A DNA stretch of 64,000 nucleotides from Bordetella genomosp. 10 (GTDB lineage: Bacteria; Pseudomonadota; Gammaproteobacteria; Burkholderiales; Burkholderiaceae_B): NCBI RefSeq assembly GCF_002261225.1, contig NZ_NEVM01000005.1, positions 2,418,001 through 2,482,000 on the forward strand, read 5' to 3'. Positions 26,593-34,471 of the stretch are shown one piece after another; within the stretch, counting starts at the first letter, position 1; each line of letters opens with the position of its first letter. Below the pieces are notes generated by a model. That model was not told the origin of the DNA, did not search any database, and saw nothing but the letters and a program-made list of their open reading frames with translations. The position numbers and the translations under genes are program-made.

Positions 26593-27323
26593 GCTTCATC
26601 ACGGATTTCTACTCGATACTGCGCGAATACGGCCTGCTGCTGCTGATCGGACAGTACCCGTACGGCCCCCTCGGCGGCCTCGTCAATACCCTCATTCTGT
26701 CGACCATCGCCATGGCCTTCGCCATACCGGTCGGCCTGCTGCTGGCCATCGCCCGGCTTTCCCCCTGGGCATGGGTGCGGCGGCCGGCCACGGTCTGGAT
26801 CTACCTCCTGCGCAGCATCCCCCTGCTGCTGATCGTGTTCTGGACGTACTTCCTCGTTCCGGCCCTTCTCGGCTTCAGCATCAGCGGCTTCTCGGTCATG
26901 GCCTGCACGCTGGTCCTTTACCAGAGCACCTATCTCTGCGAGATCATCCGCGGCGGCATTCTCGCCCTGCATCCTAGCCAGGGCGAGGCAGCCCGCTCGC
27001 TGGGGCTGGGGTACTGGCGGACGCTGATCTGGGTGACGCTGCCGCAAGCGCTCTTCAACACCCTTCCCAGCCTCATCAGCCAATTCATCTACATCCTCAA
27101 GGAAACCACGCTGGGGCACGTCATCAACGTCGAAGAAATGACGTCCGCCGCGAGCCAGATCAACAACACGATCCTGACCCGGCCCTTCCACGTTTTCTTC
27201 ATTCTCGCCATCAGCTACTACTTCATCAGCGTCGGGCTGAGCCAGATGGTCGCGTGGATAGAACGGCGGATCGTGCGCAAGCGGCAGGGCATGCAAGGGG
27301 TTACCGATGTATCCGCTAATTGA
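26589..27323 (+). CDS. Amino-acid ABC transporter permease
   Basis: A 244-residue HisMQ-type permease, partner of the preceding one. It has the AARSLGLGYWRTLIWVTLPQ loop and membrane spans around residues 30-55, 70-95, 100-125 and 205-225. ATG 26589 overlaps the previous stop (ATGA), and its own 3' end overlaps the ATPase gene by 17 bp, so all four importer genes are tightly coupled. Confidence 0.9.
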   Translation: MSFITDFYSILREYGLLLLIGQYPYGPLGGLVNTLILSTIAMAFAIPVGLLLAIARLSPWAWVRRPATVWIYLLRSIPLLLIVFWTYFLVPALLGFSISGFSVMACTLVLYQSTYLCEIIRGGILALHPSQGEAARSLGLGYWRTLIWVTLPQALFNTLPSLISQFIYILKETTLGHVINVEEMTSAASQINNTILTRPFHVFFILAISYYFISVGLSQMVAWIERRIVRKRQGMQGVTDVSAN

Positions 27324-28041
27324 ATTTTTCAACGTCAACAAATGGTACGGCGCGCACCACGCGCTCACCGACGTGTCCGGCCACATACATAAAGGTCAGG
27401 TCGTGGTGGTCTGCGGCCCTTCCGGATCCGGAAAATCGACCCTGATACGCACGGTAAACCGCTTGGAAGATATCCAGGGCGGCCAGATCCTGATCGACAG
27501 GCACGATATCCACGGCTCCGACGCGCGCCTGAACCTGCTGCGCAGCCGGGTCGGGTTCGTCTTCCAAAGCTTCAACCTGTTTCCGCACTTGTCCGTGCTC
27601 GACAACATCGTGCTGGCGCCGACCAAGATACTCGGCCTGAAGAAAAAGGAAGCCGTCGAACAGGCCATGCGCCTGCTCGATCGCGTCGGCCTGACCCATA
27701 AAGCCAAGGCCTATCCGGCGCAGCTTTCCGGCGGCCAGCAACAGCGTGTGGCGATCGCCCGCGCCCTGGCCATGACGCCGCCCATCATGCTGTTCGACGA
27801 GCCCACCAGCGCGCTGGACCCGGAGATGGTCGGCGAGGTGCTGTCCGTCATGCGCGACCTGGCCAAGGAAGGCATGACCATGATGTGCGTTACCCACGAA
27901 ATGGGCTTCGCCCGGGAAGTGGCCGACGCCATTTGGTTCATGGACGAAGGCAAGATCCTCGAGGTTTCCACGCCCGAGCGGTTCTTCCAACGTCCCGCCC
28001 ACGCCCGCGCGCAAAAGTTCATTTCCGAACTGCGTCGCTGA
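27307..28041 (+). CDS. Amino-acid ABC transporter ATP-binding protein
   Basis: A 244-residue ABC ATPase, intact in contrast to the gltL copy at 19248. It has Walker A GPSGSGKST near residue 38, Q-loop GFVFQSFNLFPH, signature LSGGQQQR, Walker B IMLFDEPTSALDPE and the H-loop MCVTHEMGFAR. It energises the two preceding permeases. Strong similarity to the split gltL product marks the two as paralogues, so it could in principle supply that damaged system. Confidence 0.93.
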   Translation: MYPLIEFFNVNKWYGAHHALTDVSGHIHKGQVVVVCGPSGSGKSTLIRTVNRLEDIQGGQILIDRHDIHGSDARLNLLRSRVGFVFQSFNLFPHLSVLDNIVLAPTKILGLKKKEAVEQAMRLLDRVGLTHKAKAYPAQLSGGQQQRVAIARALAMTPPIMLFDEPTSALDPEMVGEVLSVMRDLAKEGMTMMCVTHEMGFAREVADAIWFMDEGKILEVSTPERFFQRPAHARAQKFISELRR

Positions 28042-28095
28042 TTGCAGCCGCTGCCCCCCGCGCACAAGCGCTTCACCCACTCTCCGGAACCTGCC

Positions 28096-28938
28096 ATGCG
28101 ATCCACCTTCTTTCTCGCTCCCCTCGCCGTGGCGCTCGCCCTGGCAGCCCCCGTTTCGGCCCACGCCGACCAGCTTCAGGAAATTCTCGGCCGCGGCAAG
28201 CTCATCTGCGGCGTGCAGAACAACACGCCGCCGTTCTCGTTTCCCGACCCGGCCACCCGCGCGCAAGTCGGCCACGACGTCGACCTGTGCAACAAGCTCG
28301 GCGAAGCCCTGAAGGTCGGCGTCGAGCTCAAGCCGCTGTCCACCGAGGCGCGCGTGCCGTCCATCACGATGGGGCACGTCGACGTCGCCATCGCCAACCT
28401 GGCCTACACCAAGGCCCGCGGCGAGCAGATCCAATTCAGCGACCCGTACTACATCGCCAAGGAAATGCTGGTCGTGCACGCCGCCGATGCCGGCAAGAGC
28501 AAGGCCGATTTCGTCGGCAAGCGTATCGCCTCCAGTAAAGGCTCCACCGGCGAGGTGGCGATCCGCCTGACTGGCAGCACGCCCGTCACGTACCAGGACA
28601 TCAGCGGCGCCTACCTGGCCCTCGTCCAGAACAACACTACCGCGTTCGTCACGAACGGAATGACGGCGCGCAAGCTCATACTGAAAGCGAAGGAAACCGG
28701 GGAAAGCCTAGCCCTCATCAAGGAACCCATCGCGCTCGAACCCATCGGGATCGGCATGAAGAAGAACGAGCCGGCGCTGCTGGCCAAGGTCAATTCCCTA
28801 CTGCAGGACTGGGAGCGGGCTGGCGTGCTGGACGCGCTCTGGACCAAGTGGATCAGCAGCTCGGCCGACTATGACCACATGCCGCGCGAAGACAAGGTGG
28901 TTCCGCTCACCAGCATCAAGTTCGAGCCGCTGCCCTGA
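28096..28938 (+). CDS. Amino-acid ABC transporter substrate-binding protein
   Basis: A 280-residue family 3 binding protein with a signal peptide (MRSTFFLAPLAVALALAAPVSAHA). The mature domain (LQEILGRGKLICGVQNNTPPFSF; DVAIANLAYTKARGEQIQFSDPYY) is typical of polar amino-acid receptors. ATG 28096 is fixed by the signal peptide, although the frame opens earlier. It completes the second importer of the window and delivers the ligand to the permease pair. Confidence 0.9.
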   Translation: MRSTFFLAPLAVALALAAPVSAHADQLQEILGRGKLICGVQNNTPPFSFPDPATRAQVGHDVDLCNKLGEALKVGVELKPLSTEARVPSITMGHVDVAIANLAYTKARGEQIQFSDPYYIAKEMLVVHAADAGKSKADFVGKRIASSKGSTGEVAIRLTGSTPVTYQDISGAYLALVQNNTTAFVTNGMTARKLILKAKETGESLALIKEPIALEPIGIGMKKNEPALLAKVNSLLQDWERAGVLDALWTKWISSSADYDHMPREDKVVPLTSIKFEPLP

Positions 28939-28979
28939 TCGACCGAAACCTCCAGCCCTTTTTTCATTCTCCACGCCCT

Positions 28980-30194
28980 ATGACCATGCAAAATAATTGC
29001 GCCAGCCAGCGCGTCCAGCGCATCAAGCCCTCACCCAGCGGCGCCGCCGCCGACCGGGCCTCCGACCTGAAGCGCGAAGGCCGCCCCATCATCAGTCTCG
29101 TGGTGGGCGAGCCGGACTTCGACACCCCCGTCCACATATGCCAGGCGGGATGCGAAGCCATCATGAAGGGAGACACCCGGTACACGCACGGCCGAGGAAC
29201 GATGGCGCTGCGCGAAGCGGTCGCGCGCAAGCTCAAGCGGGAAAACGGCCTGGAATACGGGACCCAGGAAATCATCGTGACCGCGGGCGCCAAGGCCGCG
29301 ATCTACCTCGCGCTGGGAGCCACGCTGAACCCCGGCGACGAGGTGATCGTGCCGGCCCCGCACTGGGTTTCGTACACCGACATGACCCTGGCCTGCGACG
29401 GTGTGCCCGTGGTGGTGGCCTGCCCCGAGTCCAGCGGTTTCAAAATCACACCCGATCAGTTGGAAGCGGCGATCACCCCGCGCACGCGCTGGCTCATGAT
29501 CAATTCGCCCTGCAATCCCACCGGGGCGACCTACTCCGCGCAGGAATATTCTGCCTTAGCCGACGTGCTGCGCCGCCATCCACAAGTGCTGTTGATGACC
29601 GACGAAATCTACGAGCACCTCTATTACGGCGCGGAACCCATCGTGCATCCCCTGATCGTGGCGCCCGATCTGCGCGACCGCACCCTGATCGTCAACGGCG
29701 TATCCAAGAGCTACGCCATGACAGGCTGGCGCATCGGCTACATCGCGGGCCCGGCCGACCTGATGCGTGCCATCAACGTGCTGAAATCCCAGGCCGCCGG
29801 CGCGACCGCCTCCATGTCGCAGGCGGCTGCTGTGGCCGCCCTGGACGGTGATCAGAGCTTCGTGGCGCAAAGCCGCGAAATCTTCAAGACGCGCCGCGAC
29901 GCCACGGTGCGCCTGCTCAACGAAATTCCCGGCCTGTCGTGCCGCACCCCGGACGGAGCGTTCTACCTCTACGTGAACTGCGCCGCCCTGATCGGCAAAC
30001 GCACGCCTGCCGGCGCCGTGCTGAACAACGACGACGCCGTGGTGATGTACATGCTGGAGACCGAGAACGTGGCGCTGGTGGCCGGCTCGGCCTACGGGCT
30101 GTCGCCGTATTTCCGGATGTCCATCGCCACCTCCATGGAAAACCTTCAGGAAGGATGCAAGCGCATCGCGCGAGCTATCGCGGCACTCCAATGA
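28980..30194 (+). CDS. Class I/II aminotransferase (aspartate aminotransferase-like)
   Basis: A 404-residue PLP enzyme of fold type I. The chain shows VGEPDFDTP near residue 41, the substrate-binding NSPCNPTGATYS and TDEIYEHLYY blocks, and the cofactor lysine in GVSKSYAMTGWRIGY near residue 241. It resembles the AspC/type Ib aminotransferases. In this operon it would move the amino group of glutamate or a related amino acid formed by the 5-oxoprolinase step. A second in-frame ATG lies two codons in. Confidence 0.9.
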   Translation: MTMQNNCASQRVQRIKPSPSGAAADRASDLKREGRPIISLVVGEPDFDTPVHICQAGCEAIMKGDTRYTHGRGTMALREAVARKLKRENGLEYGTQEIIVTAGAKAAIYLALGATLNPGDEVIVPAPHWVSYTDMTLACDGVPVVVACPESSGFKITPDQLEAAITPRTRWLMINSPCNPTGATYSAQEYSALADVLRRHPQVLLMTDEIYEHLYYGAEPIVHPLIVAPDLRDRTLIVNGVSKSYAMTGWRIGYIAGPADLMRAINVLKSQAAGATASMSQAAAVAALDGDQSFVAQSREIFKTRRDATVRLLNEIPGLSCRTPDGAFYLYVNCAALIGKRTPAGAVLNNDDAVVMYMLETENVALVAGSAYGLSPYFRMSIATSMENLQEGCKRIARAIAALQ

Positions 30195-31741
30195 ACACCG
30201 TCCTGTCCTGGTTTGGCCTGACGCAGGCCGACCGCCGCGAACAGTTGGGAATCTGGCCGGCGTTCGCCGCCATGATGGGGGTCTCCCTGTCCATGATGCT
30301 GTCCAGCCTGGATCAAACCATCGTCGGCAACGCACTGCCGACGATGGTGGCGGAACTGAACGGCTTCGACCTGTACGCCTGGGTCGCCACCAGCTACATG
30401 CTGTGCTCGATGATCGCCATCCCGGTATTCGGCCGGCTTGGCGATTATTTTGGGCGCAAGCCTTTCATCCTAGCTGCCATCTTCACGTTCACCGCAGCTT
30501 CCGTGGTCTGCGCCATGGCGGATTCGATGTGGGGCCTGGTGCTGGGGCGCGCACTGCAAGGCATCGGCGGCGGGATGATCATCGGCAGCGCCTTCGCCTG
30601 CATCCCCGAGCTGTTCCCCGACACTCGCCGGCGGCTGCGCTGGCAGATCATGCTCAGCACCATCTCCAGCGTCGCCAACGCGACCGGCCCGGTGCTGGGC
30701 GGTGTGCTGACCGACCAGTTCGGCTGGCGCTCCATCTTCCTCATCAACGTCCCGCTCGGCGCTCTGGCGTTGTTCTGGGCATGCCGCTTCATTCCTTTCT
30801 ACCGACCGTCCCACGGCAGGAAAATACGCGTGGACTGGACCGGGGCCGCGCTGGTCGTTATCTTCCTGGTCGCGCTGCAAACGTTCGTCGACCTGATGCC
30901 GCTGGGGCGCCAAGGCCAGCTCGCGGCCGTGGGCGCGCTGACGCTGGCTGCCGGCGTGCTGCTGTACCGGTGCGAAAAACGCGCGACAGACGCGCTGCTG
31001 CCGCCGCGCCTGTTCCTGGAAACCGAAAGTCTGCGTCGGCTATTTTGCCTGGCCATCCTGGCCGGCGCCCTCATGTACGTACTGCTGTTCTACCTGCCCC
31101 TGCTATTTCAGGGCGGCTACGGCTACTCGCCCAGGGAGGCCGGTATACTCGTCACGCCCCTGGCCCTGCTCATGACGATAGGTGCCATCGTCAACGGCCG
31201 CATCGTCATCCGACTGCGTCATCCCAACTGGCTGCTGTTCTTCGGACTCGGCGCCCTGACGCTGTCCACCGCGGGCTTCGCCATCGCCGGGCCGCACGCC
31301 TCTTTCGGGCACCTGCTGGGGCTAGCCATTCTGGGCGGCATGGGGTTGGGGTTCTCCATGCTCAACTTGACGCTGTTCACGCAGTCGCTGTCGCCGCACG
31401 AATTCCTGGGCATTGCGACCGCCATGCAGAAATCGCTGCGCCTGGTCGGGGGCATGATAGGCGCGGCCGTCATGGCGACCCTGCTGTCGTGGCTATATTC
31501 CGCGCAAGTCGCTCACGACTTCGCGATTCTGAACCAGCCGGAAGCGGCGGCCTATTTCAGCAATCCCCAGGCACTGATTCCCGGCGCGGACCACGCCCTG
31601 GGACGCTACAGCACCGAGACCGTGGAACTGGCCCGCGCGGCGCTGCGCCGGTCGTTGTCCGTCGGACTATTCATAATGACGGGAGTGGGGGCCTGGGCGC
31701 TGTACATGCTGCGCAAGGTGCCCGCGATCAAGCTTGGGTAA
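30191..31741 (+). CDS. MFS transporter, DHA2 (14-TM drug/H+ antiporter-like) family
   Basis: A 516-residue membrane protein with about 14 spans. The opening has DQTIVGNALPTMVAEL and the DHA signature loop GRLGDYFGRKPF between spans 2 and 3; GPVLGGVLTDQFGWRSIFLINVPLG corresponds to motif C. It overlaps the aminotransferase by 4 bp (ATGA), so it belongs to the same operon. An exporter at the end of a catabolic operon may relieve build-up of a product; the substrate is unknown. No terminator is obvious after it before the mobile element begins. Confidence 0.9.
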   Translation: MNTVLSWFGLTQADRREQLGIWPAFAAMMGVSLSMMLSSLDQTIVGNALPTMVAELNGFDLYAWVATSYMLCSMIAIPVFGRLGDYFGRKPFILAAIFTFTAASVVCAMADSMWGLVLGRALQGIGGGMIIGSAFACIPELFPDTRRRLRWQIMLSTISSVANATGPVLGGVLTDQFGWRSIFLINVPLGALALFWACRFIPFYRPSHGRKIRVDWTGAALVVIFLVALQTFVDLMPLGRQGQLAAVGALTLAAGVLLYRCEKRATDALLPPRLFLETESLRRLFCLAILAGALMYVLLFYLPLLFQGGYGYSPREAGILVTPLALLMTIGAIVNGRIVIRLRHPNWLLFFGLGALTLSTAGFAIAGPHASFGHLLGLAILGGMGLGFSMLNLTLFTQSLSPHEFLGIATAMQKSLRLVGGMIGAAVMATLLSWLYSAQVAHDFAILNQPEAAAYFSNPQALIPGADHALGRYSTETVELARAALRRSLSVGLFIMTGVGAWALYMLRKVPAIKLG

Positions 31742-31864
31742 AAGCTGCGGCTCTCCGTAAGCCTGGCTGTGGATCTCGGCGCGGACCTGCTCCTCGGTCC
31801 GGGTATCTACGGGCGCTGGAATGACACCAAAAAAACCTAAGTTATTGATTTTATTAATGTTTAG

Positions 31865-31882
31865 TGGCGGACAGAGGGGGAT
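31865..31882 (+). repeat. Attachment-site repeat distal to the tRNA (att copy 1)
   Basis: Exact 18-bp copy of the tRNA-Ser 3' end, lacking the rest of the tRNA. It marks the far end of the integrated element, about 120 bp after the MFS gene. Beyond the 18 bases the two copies diverge. Confidence 0.88.
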
Positions 31883-31994
31883 AGTTCGCCAAACAGTCTA
31901 ATTCTCTGAAAAAACAGGAAGTTAGGCCGCTGTTTCCCCTCAAAACTTGCTACCCAAAATGCTACCATATTTTTGCAATTAATGGAGAGATTCT

Positions 31995-32222
31995 ATGACT
32001 TTGGGCGATGTGGCAAACAACATTACCAATGCAATTCACTTCGGAATTCTAGCAGCCAGTGTAGTTGCATTCGTTATTTCGATTGCATTTGCGCTAAAAA
32101 AGAAAGGAAAGCATGCCGCCATAGCGCTAGTCGCCGCCTTGATCTGTTATGCAGTCAGCCAAAAAATACCGTCAACATCCCAACCACAATTGCAAAGCCA
32201 ACCGTATCAAAGAATACAGTAA
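31995..32222 (+). CDS. Small two-span membrane protein
   Basis: A 75-residue protein with two hydrophobic segments (about residues 16-34 and 42-55) separated by a Lys-rich turn (LKKKGKHAA). The ATG is preceded by GGAGAG. The pattern loosely recalls the short TrbC/VirB2-type pilins or small holin-like proteins, but similarity is too weak for a call. It is the first gene inside the element, and composition is AT-rich like the rest of it. Confidence 0.55.
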   Translation: MTLGDVANNITNAIHFGILAASVVAFVISIAFALKKKGKHAAIALVAALICYAVSQKIPSTSQPQLQSQPYQRIQ

Positions 32223-32315
32223 TAACCCTTCTCTCCTTACGAGAAAACGATTCCCATTCGTCGTGCAAGCCACGAACGAACCAGCTTGTAAATTTAATGA
32301 CCACAATCGCCCCAG

Positions 32316-32354
32316 TTGACAATTAAATAATTATCACTTATAAAATAATTGTCA
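32316..32354 (+). promoter_or_regulatory. Strong sigma-70 promoter inside an inverted repeat
   Basis: TTGACA (32316-32321), 17 bases, then TATAAA (32339-32344) is close to the consensus. The 9-bp inverted repeat TTGACAATT (32316-32324) / AATTGTCAA (32346-32354) encloses it, so a dimeric regulator could block the promoter. Transcription would start about 32351 and run rightward into the hairpin at 32404-32426. Confidence 0.7.
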
Positions 32355-32430
32355 ATAGCCATTTGAGTGATGCCACATCGGCGAACTGACGCATACCGAC
32401 ATTAAAGCCAGCCTAGTGCTGGCTTTCTTG
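32351..32430 (+). ncRNA. Candidate small RNA of about 80 nt with its own promoter and terminator
   Basis: The near-consensus promoter just upstream and an intrinsic terminator (AAAGCCAGC 32404-32412 / GCTGGCTTT 32418-32426, then TTCTTG) bracket a stretch with no reading frame. A small internal hairpin (GATG/CATC near 32368-32378) is also present. The transcript could be a regulatory or antisense RNA of the element, or the leader attenuator of the next gene. Existence is inferred from the promoter-terminator pair only. Confidence 0.5.
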
Positions 32431-32448
32431 TATCTTATGAATAGAGCT

Positions 32449-32796
32449 ATGAACCTAATTTCACTACTTACTGCCTTTGGAATGGGATCAATAATTACCG
32501 CTTTGATCCAATCATGGTTGTCAAGAAGATCACAAACAGATGAAAGGCGGTTTCGAGAAAAGCAGCAGGCATATATCGGCCTGTTGGAAGCCTATCATCG
32601 TGCAGCCACCGAAAGAACCGCCGAAGCTGCTAAAAACTTCGCTTACTGGCAAATGCGCAGCTCGCTAGTGGCACCGCTAGCAGTTCGATTAGCTGTCCAA
32701 AAGGTTATTGACACCAACGAAGACAAGCAAGGCAGGGCTTTGGCCCAGCAGAAAATGGAAGAGGAAATGCGGAAGGATTTGGGAGTCACCAAATAA
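32449..32796 (+). CDS. Hypothetical membrane-anchored protein
   Basis: A 115-residue protein with one N-terminal membrane span (ISLLTAFGMGSIITALIQSWL) followed by a charged, helical cytoplasmic part (residues about 27-115) rich in Glu, Lys, Arg and Ala, probably coiled. The frame opens earlier, at a GTG inside the preceding terminator hairpin; ATG 32449 is a better start, with ATG 32437 also possible. No family is recognised. It lies between the small RNA and the large structured RNA of the element. Confidence 0.5.
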   Translation: MNLISLLTAFGMGSIITALIQSWLSRRSQTDERRFREKQQAYIGLLEAYHRAATERTAEAAKNFAYWQMRSSLVAPLAVRLAVQKVIDTNEDKQGRALAQQKMEEEMRKDLGVTK

Positions 32797-32813
32797 AATG
32801 CCAAACCCAGATC

Positions 32814-32864
32814 TTGACATTTGTTTTTTTTGTTCTACTTATTAAGTATCGCATACGGTATGCG
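32814..32864 (+). promoter_or_regulatory. Promoter-like site followed by a 15-bp palindrome
   Basis: A perfect -35 box TTGACA (32814-32819) is followed after 16 bases by TACTTA (32836-32841), a weak -10. Just downstream, CGCATAC (32850-32856) and GTATGCG (32858-32864) form a palindrome around one base, a possible operator. It is oriented to drive the large structured RNA. Confidence 0.4.
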
Positions 32865-32984
32865 TCGAGGTCAGATGGTTTCTTTTGGGGATTTTGTTTC
32901 CCATCTAATAAAAACCCTTCCCGATTCCCGCTATGCCAAGCAATGAATAATTAAGCTGCAATGCAGAAGCTCGTCAAATTAAAT

Positions 32985-33320
32985 GTGACTGCGGAGGAAT
33001 AGGATCCTCAACGACGAACCAGCGAACTATTGTCAGGTTGCAACCTCAAGAAGATGAGGTAAGCCGTTAGAATGGATTAGTAGCAAAGCGGCATGGAAGA
33101 CAGTCAGAAGGACCCAGCTACTGTATCGGCAACGATACGAACCTTCGAAGCAGGTAAAGTTGCTTTATATCTGCCCGGTGCTATGTGGTAACTATCACAC
33201 GGAGACTCCCGGTAAAGTCCCAAGCTCGCTTTTCGCGGGTTAGGGTAAGCCTTTACCGGAACCGTGTGATAGCACGGTGAGGAAAAGGCGAAACAAATCC
33301 CCCCGAAGGTACAGAATCAG
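32985..33320 (+). ncRNA. Large structured RNA resembling group II intron domain I, no reverse transcriptase
   Basis: No reading frame of 60 codons is present, but the stretch folds extensively: GAGGA/TCCTC (32994, 33005), ACCTCA/TGAGGT (33043, 33055), GCCG/CGGC (33063, 33089), GTATCG/CGATAC capped by a GNRA loop GCAA (33123-33138), GCAG..CTGC with inner GTAAAG/CTTTAT (33150-33174), then a long arm. In that arm 33178-33184 pairs with 33269-33275, 33196-33202 with 33262-33268, 33209-33217 with 33251-33259, and 33223-33229 with 33235-33241. The order GTGAC at the start, GCGGCATGGAA, TCAGAAGGA and ACGAACCTTC resembles group II intron domain I as I recall it. No maturase and no domain V hairpin follow, so it is a truncated intron or a repurposed RNA. 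Confidence 0.6.
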
Positions 33321-33467
33321 TACTAAATATCAATAATTATAATGATTAATCAACAGTACCAACTCGAATAATATTCAATGCGAAGCAGGACCACCCGCAG
33401 GGTAAAAGAATTTACGATAGTAAATTAAAAAGGACGACGAGCCTTAAATCGAAATTTGACATCAAGG

Positions 33468-33686
33468 TCAAATCTTTCGAACAACCTTTTCAGGTTCTGC
33501 TTTACATGCCTCGCACCACTCCAGGAATTCAATAAGGTCGACATACTGCTCTCCCCGCTCGACCTTCGAAACATAGCTCTGCCCCTTACCTAATTTTTTG
33601 GCAAGTTCAACTTGAGTGAGCCCCGCATCTACTCGTAGCTGTTGGAGCTCACGGCGAAGGACTTCGTACCGTTGACCATAGAGCAT
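33468..33686 (-). CDS. XRE-family helix-turn-helix regulator
   Basis: A 72-residue, single-domain DNA-binding protein. The helix-turn-helix is clear: LRVDAGLTQVELAKKLGKGQ followed by SYVSKVERGEQYVDLIEF. This size is typical of immunity-type or copy-control repressors in mobile elements. A palindromic site covers its own start codon (33678-33699), suggesting autoregulation. It is divergent from the 237-residue membrane protein gene and may also control that promoter. Confidence 0.85.
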   Translation of the reverse strand: MLYGQRYEVLRRELQQLRVDAGLTQVELAKKLGKGQSYVSKVERGEQYVDLIEFLEWCEACKAEPEKVVRKI

Positions 33687-33699
33687 GCAAGCATGCTAT
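33678..33699. promoter_or_regulatory. Palindromic operator at the XRE start codon
   Basis: GCATGC occurs twice head to head around AA (33683-33696), and the flanking bases extend the symmetry to ATAG-type half sites with one extra base on one side. It covers the ATG of the XRE gene, so a bound repressor could block its expression. Confidence 0.5.
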
Positions 33700-33757
33700 A
33701 GTCTGTTTCCGAATATTCGATTTTAGACTATTTGCTACATAGCCTCGGGAGTTTCCT

Positions 33758-34471
33758 GTGAGTGACAACTGGCTTCGCGATCTTTTTATCCTCAATGAAC
33801 TTGAGAACCAACGAACTGCAAAAGACCCCGACAATCCCGGCCCCGGAGTAATCTTTCTCATTGTGGCGGGGATCGCCTTGTTGGTCACTGTTTCCTATCC
33901 TGCGGTGTTGTTCCTTCAGTACCGTCGGAAAGAATGGGTGGCTATGGGGCTTACTTTGCTGTTCGGTGCTGTAGGCTACCTCTGGGCCCAGCCTCGCCTA
34001 ATCGTTTCGGAGTCGGAAGGGCTGTGGGCAATTGCAGTAACCATCGGCGGCTTTTCGCTCTTTGGTTATCTTTGCTACTTTTTTGCTAAGAGGATCAGCA
34101 AGAAGATCGCCCCGAATTCGCCACCCCATTTTGATGCCAAATCAATTTTCACCATCTTTTCTTTTGGATATGTGGCATTCTTCATCCTTTGGGGGTTCCT
34201 CGTAAGCTTTCCGATTCTGACCGGCCCCACCTATGCTTGGTTAAGCCAATTTATCGACCTGCCTGGTCACGGCTATTTTTACTCGAAACTGGCTTGGCCG
34301 TACATTCTTGGTGGCACCGCTCTTGCCGTTTCACCAATGCAGGCTTGGTGCCGAAAACGGCAGGCAGAGGGCAAGCCCTCCGTTCCTACTCTCATTCTGG
34401 TTCTCGCCGTCCCTGCATTCCTTTTTTCCATTTTTTGGATCTCGGTATTTACCCGGAACCTCTTTAGCTAA
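33758..34471 (+). CDS. Multi-span membrane protein of unknown function (element cargo)
   Basis: A 237-residue protein with about six hydrophobic segments (near residues 30-53, 62-78, 89-109, 129-155, 175-190 and 205-232). It starts at GTG 33758 after a GGGAG ribosome-binding site. A short polar N-terminus (DNWLRDLFILNELENQRTAKD) precedes the first span. No transport or enzymatic motif is recognised. The last 4 bp overlap the convergent relaxase gene. As the only sizeable gene not needed for integration or mobilization, it is the likely cargo. Confidence 0.65.
   Translation: MSDNWLRDLFILNELENQRTAKDPDNPGPGVIFLIVAGIALLVTVSYPAVLFLQYRRKEWVAMGLTLLFGAVGYLWAQPRLIVSESEGLWAIAVTIGGFSLFGYLCYFFAKRISKKIAPNSPPHFDAKSIFTIFSFGYVAFFILWGFLVSFPILTGPTYAWLSQFIDLPGHGYFYSKLAWPYILGGTALAVSPMQAWCRKRQAEGKPSVPTLILVLAVPAFLFSIFWISVFTRNLFS

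Noticed and set aside
32985..33320. tmRNA, RNase P RNA or cobalamin riboswitch as explanation for the structured region
   Set aside because: The characteristic conserved segments of each (tRNA-like ends with a tag frame, the GAGGAAAGTC core, or the B12 box) are absent.
32985..33467. A complete, active group II intron
   Set aside because: No reverse transcriptase/maturase gene and no domain V hairpin (short stem with GAAA-type loop and AGC triad) were found in the following sequence up to the XRE gene.
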